NCBI GenBank assembly: GCA_938028745.1
Contig: CALIZL010000027.1
Location: forward strand, 1-6,358
Source of the DNA: an uncultured Prevotella sp.
Lineage (GTDB): Bacteria; Bacteroidota; Bacteroidia; Bacteroidales; Bacteroidaceae
DNA: 6,358 nt
Direction of reading: 5' to 3'
The translations under genes were made by a program, and so were the position numbers. A model generated the notes under the pieces. That model worked only from the letters and a program-made list of their open reading frames with translations, was not told the origin of the DNA and did no database searches. This document shows positions 1-6,052 of the stretch, piece after piece. The stretch's first letter is position 1. Each line of letters begins with the position of its first letter.

Positions 1-4
1 GATG

Positions 5-12
5 CAAAAGTA
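5..12 (-). promoter_or_regulatory. Possible leftward -7 promoter element leaving the window
   Basis: Read on the minus strand this is TACTTTTG followed by CA, a full match to the Bacteroidetes -7 element TAnnTTTG. No TTTG is seen at the usual -33 distance, so only half of the promoter is supported. It lies about 70 bp beyond the stop of the lipoprotein gene and would drive a same-direction gene outside the window. An 8-base match in an AT-rich gap can arise by chance. Confidence 0.3.
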
Positions 13-61
13 ATAAAAATAATTTGTCCCCACTAATTTTCCGCTGAGCCCTTTTGTTGGT

Positions 62-77
62 TTTACCCAAAGGTAAA
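62..77 (-). terminator. Hairpin just after the lipoprotein stop codon
   Basis: TTTACC (62-67) and GGTAAA (72-77) form a perfect 6-bp stem around a 4-nt loop, 5 nt beyond the stop codon of the lipoprotein gene. On the minus strand it is not followed by a T-run, so it is not a textbook intrinsic terminator. It could serve as a 3'-end stabilising stem or a weak terminator. Confidence 0.3.
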
Positions 78-82
78 GGGGG

Positions 83-2818
83 TTATTTGTATTGGAACTT
101 GTCCTTTACAGGGCGGATGCCCAAGCCCATGTTTTGGAGGGCAACACCCTTGTAAGTAAGCTTGTTGGCACTTACCGTAACTTTGACGGTTCCATTGGAA
201 CCATAAGTAGCATCCTTCGGTCTTCCTGCGTGGGTTAGCCAGTAGGTGCTAGACTTGCCAACGCCATCAACATTGTTAAACTCATGGCCTTCCTTGTCTA
301 ATACGTTGTAGAAGGGCATGAAGAGGCGTTCGCCACCATTGTTAACGTTGAGCAAAATGCCATTGCGAGCAATAAGCGTGCCCTCGGGGAGCTTGTCCTT
401 ATAGTCGGCAATGAAGTTAATCGTTTCGCTGGTGGCTACCCTATATCCAACGGGGCTGGGGTCGTAGATGCTCTTTTCGGCTTCTCCGAATGTGTAGCTG
501 CCATTGTTGTAGTCCCAGAAAGGCGTACCGTAGCCATTGCTCTCATTATAATAGGCCGAAGGAACATTGTTCGACACCGTGGCGAAAGTCATCGGGTTGA
601 GTACCATCAAGCTTGGGTTCGTTCTGTCCCGTTCTGTTTTTGGAGTCAGATCAGCAAAGGTAAAGCCAAGCTGATCCATCTTTGCACGGTTGCTTAGGAA
701 GGGGTCCTTACGGCCATACTGATACAGAGCGGCATATCCGCCAAAGGTTTCGCTGTTGCGGGTGATGATGACATATTCTTTCTTACCCGACACTTCTTGT
801 TCGAGAACCAACCTGATGCTTACGTCTTCGGTGGCGTTCTTAAGCGTCTTCCACGAGGTGTAGGTCCATCCTAATGGCATGCGCATAAAGTCGATGGTCC
901 TGTTTGCGTAATACGTTTTAGGCGTAACGACGGTTTTTTCAACCTCGTCTTTCTTGGCGAACCATAGCTGCCACGACCAAACAATCCTGCCTTTACTGTC
1001 TTTAACGGCAACAACGGCATTACCGCTAGCCACGCGAGAAGGGTCGACACGGAATCCAAGGTAGTCGCCTTGCGAGAGATGCAGTATCTGTGTGTCGGTG
1101 ATTGCACCTTGGGGATCTGACCACAGCACTGCTGCCGATTTGCAATACTCGTAAGGTATCTTGCCTTGTCCTCGTTGTATGTAGTTGCCGAGGTGGTCGT
1201 TCAGCAGCCTGTATGTGTTTGCGCGTTCCTTACCATTTACAATGGCGTTGCCGTAATAAAGCGGTATGCGATAATAACCAGACTTTGAGATGACGTAAGT
1301 GTTGGCGGTGTTTTGAAGCCCTGCTTCGGTAGCGGGGTCGTTACCGTCGTTCATGCCCAAGTTATAGCCCTGCCAATGGCCGTGATCTTCGCGCAAGCTG
1401 CTGTTATATTCGTCAAGCTTGTCTTCCACTTCGCTTGGGGTGGCTGCCTTAGCCGTAATTGAGAAACGGTCGGCATCTGTTCCGCCTCTTCCTTCACTGG
1501 TGTTTACCGAAAGCCACGAAGGAAGCCCCGTACGGGTTGCGCTCCAATCAGTTCCCTGCTTAATCTGATAGCCTACTACTTTCCATGCGATGGGTGTTTG
1601 TGAGCCAGAAACAGAGGGCGAGTAACGATAGCTAGTTACGTTAACGTTGAAGGTGGTGTCGCGGTCGAGGTTGTCTACGCGGAAAGGATCTACGACGCTT
1701 GTGTTGAAGATGTAGCTCCAATCGGTGTTTTTTTCGCTAAGCGTATAGGTCTTTGTTGTTCCGCCAAGCCATTCTCCCTTAAGGTTAGCCGCCAATTCCG
1801 AGCCGTCGTCGAAAGTAACAACGAGGCGTACGCCATTTAATGTTTGGGGGATGAAGAAGAAAGTGAGATTGTCTGTTCCATTGCCCATAATGGTTTGGCC
1901 AATGCCTTTGATGGCCAGGTTAAGGCCTGACTTCTCGAAAGTGCTTGTTGAGCCGTCAACGGTCCATGTTCCCAAGGCTTTGCTATGCGTATAGGTATAG
2001 GTGCCCGTACCGTGAACGCCGGTGAACTTTACGCCGGTTACGGCCTTCTTCGTGGCCGAGAGGTTGTTGCCAATACGGAAGTTAACAGCTGAAAGCACAT
2101 GGCGGAAAGCCAACCTAACTCTGGGAGCCGTGTTGCCACCCATATAGTGTATGGTGTCGGATACGGCTGCCATCAGGTCGTACTGGTCTTCTACGGCTGC
2201 GGGTGTGGTTAGGTTGAACGAAACTTTGCCGCCGTTCCAACTCATTTGGCCCATGCCGTTAGTTCCTGCAACTTGTGATGTAGCATAGAAACGAGTGTAG
2301 GGTTTCTTCGACGACCAACGGAACTGAGCGCTCTTGGAGTTACCCTTCTTGTCGAAGGTGGCATTGTTAATCCATTCGATAGCACCCAATACGCCACTGG
2401 CATCAGCAGCTCTCGTTGCAGAAACGTTGAAATCGGTGGTGATGCTGCTAATTGCGTTACCTCGAGTGTGGGGTTCGGGCTTAACGGGGTTGATGCCTTC
2501 AACGGTATTTTCAACGAGAATGGCGTTCATGCCAAGGTCGTTTTCAAGGTTGATGGTACGTGAAGCCAAGTCGGCCGAAGTGAATTGCGTGGGGAAACCC
2601 AATTCGTTGAGTGCGGTACGAGGCAGTTCAGAACCTTGTCCGTATTGCGCTTGCAAACGTGCTTGCTGTTCGTCAACAACGTCCAGGCGTACCAAAAGGC
2701 CGGTGTCGCCGTCGTTGCTGTCTTCACTCAGTGTGTCGTTACATGATGTAGCGACCAGTCCCGACACTGCCAAAGAAAGCAGTGCGGCGATTGAAGTAAA
2801 TGTTTGTCTTACTCTCAT
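83..2818 (-). CDS. Fimbrillin-like surface lipoprotein with C-terminal FISUMP-like domain
   Basis: The 911-residue product begins with a lipoprotein signal peptide: basic MRVR, a hydrophobic core, then a lipobox ending ATS-C26. The residues after Cys26 are acidic (NDTLSEDSNDGD), the kind of tail that directs Bacteroidetes lipoproteins to the cell surface. Residues about 120-370 look like the fimbrillin-like (Mfa_like_1 type) fold, with the hallmark segment FRHVLSAVNFRI at 238-249 and a closing GGTTKTYTLS near 352-361. Residues about 370-460 resemble an Ig/BACON-like module. Next come ANTYVISKSGYYRIPLYYGNA (505-525) and WSWQLWF (614-620), where relatives often have WSWHIW. The C-terminus (about 765-906) resembles a FISUMP domain, with IYDPSPVGYRV (784-794) and a final GIRPVKD. 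At 911 residues it is much longer than an ordinary fimbrillin, so it is more likely a large surface or fimbrial accessory/tip-type protein than a shaft subunit. The ligand is unknown. The start is fixed by the signal peptide; the upstream sequence is A-rich without a Shine-Dalgarno site, as is usual in the phylum. Confidence 0.88.
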   Translation of the reverse strand: MRVRQTFTSIAALLSLAVSGLVATSCNDTLSEDSNDGDTGLLVRLDVVDEQQARLQAQYGQGSELPRTALNELGFPTQFTSADLASRTINLENDLGMNAILVENTVEGINPVKPEPHTRGNAISSITTDFNVSATRAADASGVLGAIEWINNATFDKKGNSKSAQFRWSSKKPYTRFYATSQVAGTNGMGQMSWNGGKVSFNLTTPAAVEDQYDLMAAVSDTIHYMGGNTAPRVRLAFRHVLSAVNFRIGNNLSATKKAVTGVKFTGVHGTGTYTYTHSKALGTWTVDGSTSTFEKSGLNLAIKGIGQTIMGNGTDNLTFFFIPQTLNGVRLVVTFDDGSELAANLKGEWLGGTTKTYTLSEKNTDWSYIFNTSVVDPFRVDNLDRDTTFNVNVTSYRYSPSVSGSQTPIAWKVVGYQIKQGTDWSATRTGLPSWLSVNTSEGRGGTDADRFSITAKAATPSEVEDKLDEYNSSLREDHGHWQGYNLGMNDGNDPATEAGLQNTANTYVISKSGYYRIPLYYGNAIVNGKERANTYRLLNDHLGNYIQRGQGKIPYEYCKSAAVLWSDPQGAITDTQILHLSQGDYLGFRVDPSRVASGNAVVAVKDSKGRIVWSWQLWFAKKDEVEKTVVTPKTYYANRTIDFMRMPLGWTYTSWKTLKNATEDVSIRLVLEQEVSGKKEYVIITRNSETFGGYAALYQYGRKDPFLSNRAKMDQLGFTFADLTPKTERDRTNPSLMVLNPMTFATVSNNVPSAYYNESNGYGTPFWDYNNGSYTFGEAEKSIYDPSPVGYRVATSETINFIADYKDKLPEGTLIARNGILLNVNNGGERLFMPFYNVLDKEGHEFNNVDGVGKSSTYWLTHAGRPKDATYGSNGTVKVTVSANKLTYKGVALQNMGLGIRPVKDKFQYK

Positions 2819-2838
2819 ATTGCTTAATGTTTAATAAT

Positions 2839-2854
2839 GTGGCAACATTGCCAC
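2839..2854. promoter_or_regulatory. Inverted repeat 20 bp before the lipoprotein start
   Basis: GTGGCAA (2839-2845) and TTGCCAC (2848-2854) are perfect inverted arms around CA. As RNA the stem would be GTGGCA/TGCCAC with a 4-nt loop. On the minus strand it sits in the mRNA leader ending 20 nt before the ATG, where it could affect ribosome loading or serve as an operator. On the plus strand it is followed by a T-rich run (2857-2867) and so looks terminator-like, but no rightward gene precedes it. Confidence 0.4.
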
Positions 2855-2982
2855 CGTTTTGTTTTTATCCTCGAATACTTAATCTGCTATATCTGTTATT
2901 GGTAAGGGCACAATAATGCGGGGCACAGCTTTCATCACTGAGCCGTTTTATGGAACAAACCAAAGGCCTTGCGTTCGGAAAA

Positions 2983-3016
2983 GCGCGTGTGGGCATGATG
3001 TATGCGCACAACGCGC
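2983..3016 (-). promoter_or_regulatory. Long GC-rich stem-loop, possible attenuator in the lipoprotein leader
   Basis: The arms 2983-2996 and 3002-3016 pair over 13 positions, with one mismatch (2992/3006) and one bulged A (3010), around the 5-nt loop 2997-3001. On the minus strand the stem is followed at once by TTTT (2982-2979 includes AA then GG on the plus strand, giving a short T-rich run before CC). This is a weak intrinsic-terminator layout about 165 nt before the lipoprotein start. It may end read-through from the glycosyltransferase operon or attenuate the lipoprotein mRNA. It is the strongest secondary structure in this gap. Confidence 0.4.
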
Positions 3017-3353
3017 CATGCTTAGTTGCTGCACTTGGGCGATTTTCCTTAGTTCCTGTATTACCATCACGTTGTGTAATTGATAATTAAATTGAGGGTT
3101 TGTTGCGCTTCGCGGCAATACAAATAGTGGGGTGAACGTTTAAAAACTTTCGCGTTCACGAAGTCACCAATTTGGCAGTTGCGGTGCAAACTAGGGATAG
3201 TTCGTTAGCGTTAACGAAAGCGTTTTTTGTTTCCTGAATGCCTTCTTTCATACCTCTTCTCTTTGTTCCTATACCTCAAACTCTCTTGCTTAGGCTGGCC
3301 GCACTCGGCCAAACCTTTTCCTTACACTTGCTGGCGTAGCATGATTTCGTTTA

Positions 3354-3381
3354 CAAAATTAAGCATATTTTATCGAACAAT
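3354..3381 (-). promoter_or_regulatory. Weak candidate promoter for the lipoprotein gene
   Basis: Read on the minus strand, TAATTTTG (3361-3354) fits TAnnTTTG. ATTG (3381-3378) is a partial -33 match, but only 16 bp away instead of about 19-21. It is the only full -7 match on this strand in the gap. If used it would give a leader of roughly 530 nt carrying the inverted repeats described above. A closer promoter that does not match the consensus is equally possible. Confidence 0.22.
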
Positions 3382-3516
3382 GCGTGTTTGAGCAAGGAAT
3401 TATTTGCATTTTATTCATTTATTTCTGCTTAATTTACATTTATTCTTGTTTTAAAACATTGTTGAACGAAAATTCAATGCTGTTGCTTTGCAGCAAAGAT
3501 GGATGGTGTGCTTATG

Positions 3517-4308
3517 TCAAGGGCGTATTTTAAGCTTATTGCCCACAGCCCGCAACACAAACCAAGCGTGCATGGCCAGTGTAAGGGGCAGGCCGTAATG
3601 GGCGCGCATAACGGCGAAACGCTCTTTAAGCGAGGCGCGATGGTTTTTCACGGTCATTCCTCCATCGAGGTAATTGGCCACCACCGCTTGCACGTTTTTA
3701 AGGGGTAGATTGGCCGCTTGGCCTGCTTTCATCACGCGGATGCACCAATCTACGTCGGCCGAAAAACGATATGCCAGATTGTAAGGCGTTTGTTTGGCCA
3801 GCGAAGTGAGGGCGTAAAAGGCCTGATGGCACACCAACATGCCGCGACTGAACGACCGCCACGACAGACCTTGGCGCGGAACAGGACGGCGATGGCGAAG
3901 AAAACGGCCGTCGGCATCTACAATGTCGGTGTCGCCATAAAGCACGGCAGGCAGCGTTTCGGCCTCGCCAACGGCGTTGGCAACGGTCTCGAGCGTTTGG
4001 GGCGAAGGGAAAACGTCGCCCGCATTGATGAAAACAAGATAGGTGCCAGTGGCCATTTCGATGCCTTTGTTCATGGCATCGTACAGCCCGGCATCGGTTT
4101 CGGCCTTCACTTTTATGGTGTGTAGACTTTCGGTTTGGGCCATATCGGCCACATATTGGTCGATAAGCTGGCGCGTATTGTCGGCAGAAAGTCCGTCGAC
4201 CAGCAAGTGTTCTACGTGCGGATAGGTTTGTTCGGCCACACTTTTGAGCGTTCGGGGTAGCTCGGCGGCGGCGTTATAGGTGCAGGTAATAACCGAAAAT
4301 CTTATCAT
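3517..4308 (-). CDS. Family 2 (GT-A) glycosyltransferase
   Basis: The 263-residue protein should transfer a sugar from a nucleotide-sugar donor to a glycan or lipid-linked acceptor at the cytoplasmic membrane face. GT2 features are clear: the start MIRFSVITCTYNAA, an acidic motif VDGLSADNT (D38), ETDAGLYDAMNKG (70-82), INAGD (94-98) in the place of the metal-binding DxD-type motif, CHQAFY (160-165) and SADVDWCIRVMKAG (183-196). Length and motif order fit the group that includes the colanic-acid enzyme WcaE, but donor and acceptor cannot be read from the sequence. I chose the ATG at 4308 because it overlaps the upstream stop as ATGA, which is typical of translational coupling, and it begins with the usual family N-terminus. 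The ATG at 4317 would add only MYV. It is the second gene of a two-gene operon with the GT4 enzyme. There is no transmembrane segment strong enough to call. Confidence 0.9.
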   Translation of the reverse strand: MIRFSVITCTYNAAAELPRTLKSVAEQTYPHVEHLLVDGLSADNTRQLIDQYVADMAQTESLHTIKVKAETDAGLYDAMNKGIEMATGTYLVFINAGDVFPSPQTLETVANAVGEAETLPAVLYGDTDIVDADGRFLRHRRPVPRQGLSWRSFSRGMLVCHQAFYALTSLAKQTPYNLAYRFSADVDWCIRVMKAGQAANLPLKNVQAVVANYLDGGMTVKNHRASLKERFAVMRAHYGLPLTLAMHAWFVLRAVGNKLKIRP

Positions 4309-5579
4309 AACATACATTTTTTGAAGGCGAGTGCCTGATTGTACACCTCTATATATTGAAGGGCAACGGCCTGTTGCGAGTAATTGGCCAACACCTTGCG
4401 CACGGCTTGCGCGCTAAGTTCGGCATAATCGGCCTCGCACAGCACCCATCTGATGCCTTGTGCCAAGTCGGCCGCATCGCGATAGCGCGCCACATAGCCG
4501 TTTTTTTGATGGTCAATCTCTTCTGGAATGCCGCCCACGTTAAAGCCCACGCAGGGCACGCCGCATGCCATTGCCTCCATAATGGTATTGGGAAGGTTCT
4601 CGGAGAGCGATGGAAGGACAAATGTGTGCACGGCATTATAAAGCGAAACGAGGGTAGCGGTGTCGCTAACATAGTCGATGGGGATGGTGGGGAAGGGCAG
4701 TTCGTCCACGGCTTGGTTGGCTTTTCCGCCGAGAACCACCAGCGCGATGCTTTCTTTCAGCTCTGGATATTGCGCCGCCAGCAGGTTACAGGCCTCAATG
4801 AGATAGGCCAAACCCTTGTTTGCGTTGGTAGCTCGCTGTGCGGCGAAGAGTATTAGGCGTTTGTTTGTGGGCAGGTTCATGCGCTGGGCCGACTCTATTT
4901 TGTTCTTCGGAGCGAACACGCGCGTATCAATGGGGTTGGGAATGGCGAACACATGGCGGCCGCGCAGCAGCTGACTTTGGCGCGCTTGGTCGGCCAACCA
5001 TCGGCTGCATGCCACAAAATGGATGTCGCTTTTCTCGTATATGCGCTTCTTCTTGTTCCAAACCTTGGCCGAAAGGTCGTTGTCGCCACCCCCGCCTGGC
5101 AGGTATTTGCATCGCCTACACTGCTGCTTAAAGTTGTTGCAGCCAAGAGTTAGGTGGCAAATGGCCGTTGCTGGCCAGATGTCGTGCATGGTCCACACCA
5201 CGGGTTTGCCGCTGTTCACGATTTTTCGGATGGTGCTGAGCGAGAGCATTCCTTGGTTAATCCACGACAGATGGATAACGTCGGCTTGCTTAAACTCGCG
5301 TAACGAAGTGATGTCTGCGCCCGTATTGGCCACGTCTATGGCGAAAAGGTTGTGGCGATTGAAGTGGAGATGCCAAAAGATAGTCCACCTTTCCCAAAGG
5401 AAACGCCATCGGCTGCGCACGCCTTTGGGCAATGCGACCACCACGGGATTGGTGGTTTGCTTGTCGCGCACCAGCATTCGTGCCTGCATGCCACTGTTGT
5501 TTAGGGCCGAAACAAGCCTTCCTGCGGCCACGGCAGCTCCGCCTGTGCGTTCGCTTGTGTTAACAATCAGTATTCGCAT
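4305..5579 (-). CDS. GT4-type (GT-B) glycosyltransferase
   Basis: The 424-residue protein has the two-domain GT-B layout. The N-terminal acceptor half starts MRILIVNTSERTGGAAVAAGR and contains VIHLSWINQGML (101-112) and WTMHDIWPATAICHLTLGC (129-147). Four cysteines at 141, 147, 154 and 157 form a cluster often seen in Bacteroidetes relatives and possibly bind a metal. The C-terminal donor half carries IPNPIDTRVF (213-222), a lysine-glycine KG at 255-256, and the GT4 signature SENLPNTIMEAMACGVP with the E-x7-E pair E327/E335, then GGIPEEI. It should use a nucleotide-activated sugar with retention of configuration and probably acts on a surface polysaccharide or glycan. An in-frame ATG at 5651 exists, but it would lie only a few bases from the predicted transcription start and adds an unrelated 24-residue extension, so MRILIV at 5579 is preferred. 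It is the first gene of the operon and overlaps the GT2 gene by 4 bp. Confidence 0.91.
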   Translation of the reverse strand: MRILIVNTSERTGGAAVAAGRLVSALNNSGMQARMLVRDKQTTNPVVVALPKGVRSRWRFLWERWTIFWHLHFNRHNLFAIDVANTGADITSLREFKQADVIHLSWINQGMLSLSTIRKIVNSGKPVVWTMHDIWPATAICHLTLGCNNFKQQCRRCKYLPGGGGDNDLSAKVWNKKKRIYEKSDIHFVACSRWLADQARQSQLLRGRHVFAIPNPIDTRVFAPKNKIESAQRMNLPTNKRLILFAAQRATNANKGLAYLIEACNLLAAQYPELKESIALVVLGGKANQAVDELPFPTIPIDYVSDTATLVSLYNAVHTFVLPSLSENLPNTIMEAMACGVPCVGFNVGGIPEEIDHQKNGYVARYRDAADLAQGIRWVLCEADYAELSAQAVRKVLANYSQQAVALQYIEVYNQALAFKKCML

Positions 5580-5664
5580 CCTATATATATAATATGTGTA
5601 TTTGGTGTTCAAGTGGGTGTATGGCGGTGCGTTGGCTGTGCACTGGCGCATCGCTACGACACTG

Positions 5665-5695
5665 CAAACTTACAGAAAAATATTCAAACGCCAAA
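5665..5695 (-). promoter_or_regulatory. Promoter of the glycosyltransferase operon
   Basis: On the minus strand TTTG (5695-5692) and TAAGTTTG (5672-5665) are 19 bp apart, a full match to the Bacteroidetes sigma-AB consensus at a normal distance. The predicted transcript starts near 5658-5661, giving a leader of about 80 nt that ends in an AT-only stretch (5582-5594) before the GT4 start. Such unstructured AT-rich leaders replace Shine-Dalgarno sites in this phylum. Confidence 0.7.
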
Positions 5696-5714
5696 GGTTA
5701 AGGCTGCCTTGTGT

Positions 5715-5847
5715 GGCATGCGGTTGCTACGAAAAAGGCATGCAGTGGCTACGAAAAAGGCTTACAGTTGATACGAAAGTGGCATGCGGTTATCCCGAAA
5801 TATGGCATGCGGTTACTGCGAAAACTGTATGCGGTTGCTACGAAAAA
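5715..5847. repeat. Six-unit 22-bp degenerate tandem repeat
   Basis: The units run 5715-5736, 5737-5758, 5759-5780, 5781-5803, 5804-5826 and 5827-5847. The consensus is GGCATGCGGTT, then GCTACG, then a run of A. Units 1 and 2 differ at two positions; units 3-5 are more diverged. A decayed seventh unit may follow at 5848-5875 (GGCATATTCC, then ATGCGGTACGAA). The A-tracts begin at 5732, 5754, 5776, 5798, 5821 and 5843, an almost constant 22-bp period. The array begins about 20 bp upstream of the -33 element of the glycosyltransferase promoter. The frames crossing it are not coding: 22 is not a multiple of 3, so the repeat reads differently in each unit. Confidence 0.85.
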
Positions 5848-5946
5848 GGCATATTCCGGCCCAATGCGGTACGAATGCATTGCCGAGATGGGGAAAAATA
5901 CAGCAAAAAGGCAGTAAAACAGACAAATTGCGAACATTAATTAGGC

Positions 5947-5960
5947 TGTGTTCGAACACA
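5947..5960. promoter_or_regulatory. 14-bp perfect palindrome, candidate operator
   Basis: TGTGTTCGAACACA reads identically on both strands with a TTCGAA centre and no spacer. It sits about 100 bp before the predicted rightward transcription start and 5 bp from the FNR-type box. Its compact symmetry suits a dimeric DNA-binding protein; as RNA it would lack a loop. Confidence 0.35.
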
Positions 5961-5965
5961 CAATG

Positions 5966-5979
5966 TTGATTTACATCAA
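5966..5979. promoter_or_regulatory. Perfect FNR/CRP-family box
   Basis: TTGAT, spacer TTAC, ATCAA is an exact match to the FNR consensus TTGAT-N4-ATCAA. Its centre lies about 80 bp upstream of the predicted rightward transcription start, within the range used by activators of this family acting from an upstream site. Bacteroidetes have several CRP/FNR-family regulators whose specificities differ, so which protein binds here, if any, is unknown. Confidence 0.4.
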
Positions 5980-6016
5980 GAATAACGCGATTTTATAACG
6001 AAAGTATGTGCTAAGT

Positions 6017-6048
6017 ATTGCGAGAAAGTGAAAGTAGTTGTAACTTTG
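6017..6048 (+). promoter_or_regulatory. Rightward promoter of a small transcription unit
   Basis: TAACTTTG (6041-6048), followed by CA, matches the Bacteroidetes -7 element fully. ATTG (6017-6020) lies 20 bp upstream as a three-of-four -33 match. Transcription should begin near 6053, at the edge of the cytosine-free tract. Confidence 0.6.
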
Positions 6049-6052
6049 CATT

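Larger units (their letters stand above)
2819..3516. other. 698-bp intergenic region rich in inverted repeats, no gene seen
   Basis: No open frame with family-like sequence is visible on either strand. Besides the two stem-loops listed separately it holds: arms GTGAACG/CGTTCAC at 3132-3138 and 3153-3159; arms TTCGTTA/TAACGAA at 3201-3207 and 3212-3218, followed on the plus strand by a T6 run at 3223-3228; arms TGGCCG/CGGCCA at 3296-3301 and 3306-3311; a bulged hairpin at 3103-3118; and arms TGCTG/CAGCA at 3478-3482 and 3491-3495 just after the GT2 stop. The last is the only candidate end for the glycosyltransferase operon and is weak. The part from 3340 to 3480 is AT-rich. Confidence 0.7.
5580..6040. 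other. Divergent regulatory region without a supported gene
   Basis: This stretch separates the leftward glycosyltransferase operon from the rightward transcription unit. It contains the leftward promoter, the 22-bp repeat array, a featureless part (about 5880-5940) and the two palindromic sites at 5947-5979. Open frames across it on both strands consist of translated repeat or have no family character. Confidence 0.7.

Noticed and set aside
3201..3228. Hairpin plus T6 that looks like a rightward intrinsic terminator
   Set aside because: No rightward gene or promoter lies upstream of it in this gap. It is kept only as part of the inverted-repeat-rich leader region.
3718..4125. 135-codon plus-strand frame opposite the GT2 gene
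   Set aside because: It is antisense to a clear glycosyltransferase and its residues show only the mirrored codon pattern of that gene. The same applies to the frames at 4356-4856 and 5023-5592.
5715..5847. CRISPR array
   Set aside because: The units are directly adjacent with no unique spacers, and no cas gene is nearby.
5749..5937. 62-codon minus-strand frame with a hydrophobic start (MFAICLFYCLF)
   Set aside because: It looks like a membrane segment, but most of it is the complement of the repeat array and A-rich sequence, and no promoter precedes it.
5596..5940. 114-codon plus-strand frame across the repeat array
   Set aside because: It is built from the 22-bp repeat read in shifting frames and overlaps the leftward promoter and the leader of the glycosyltransferase operon.
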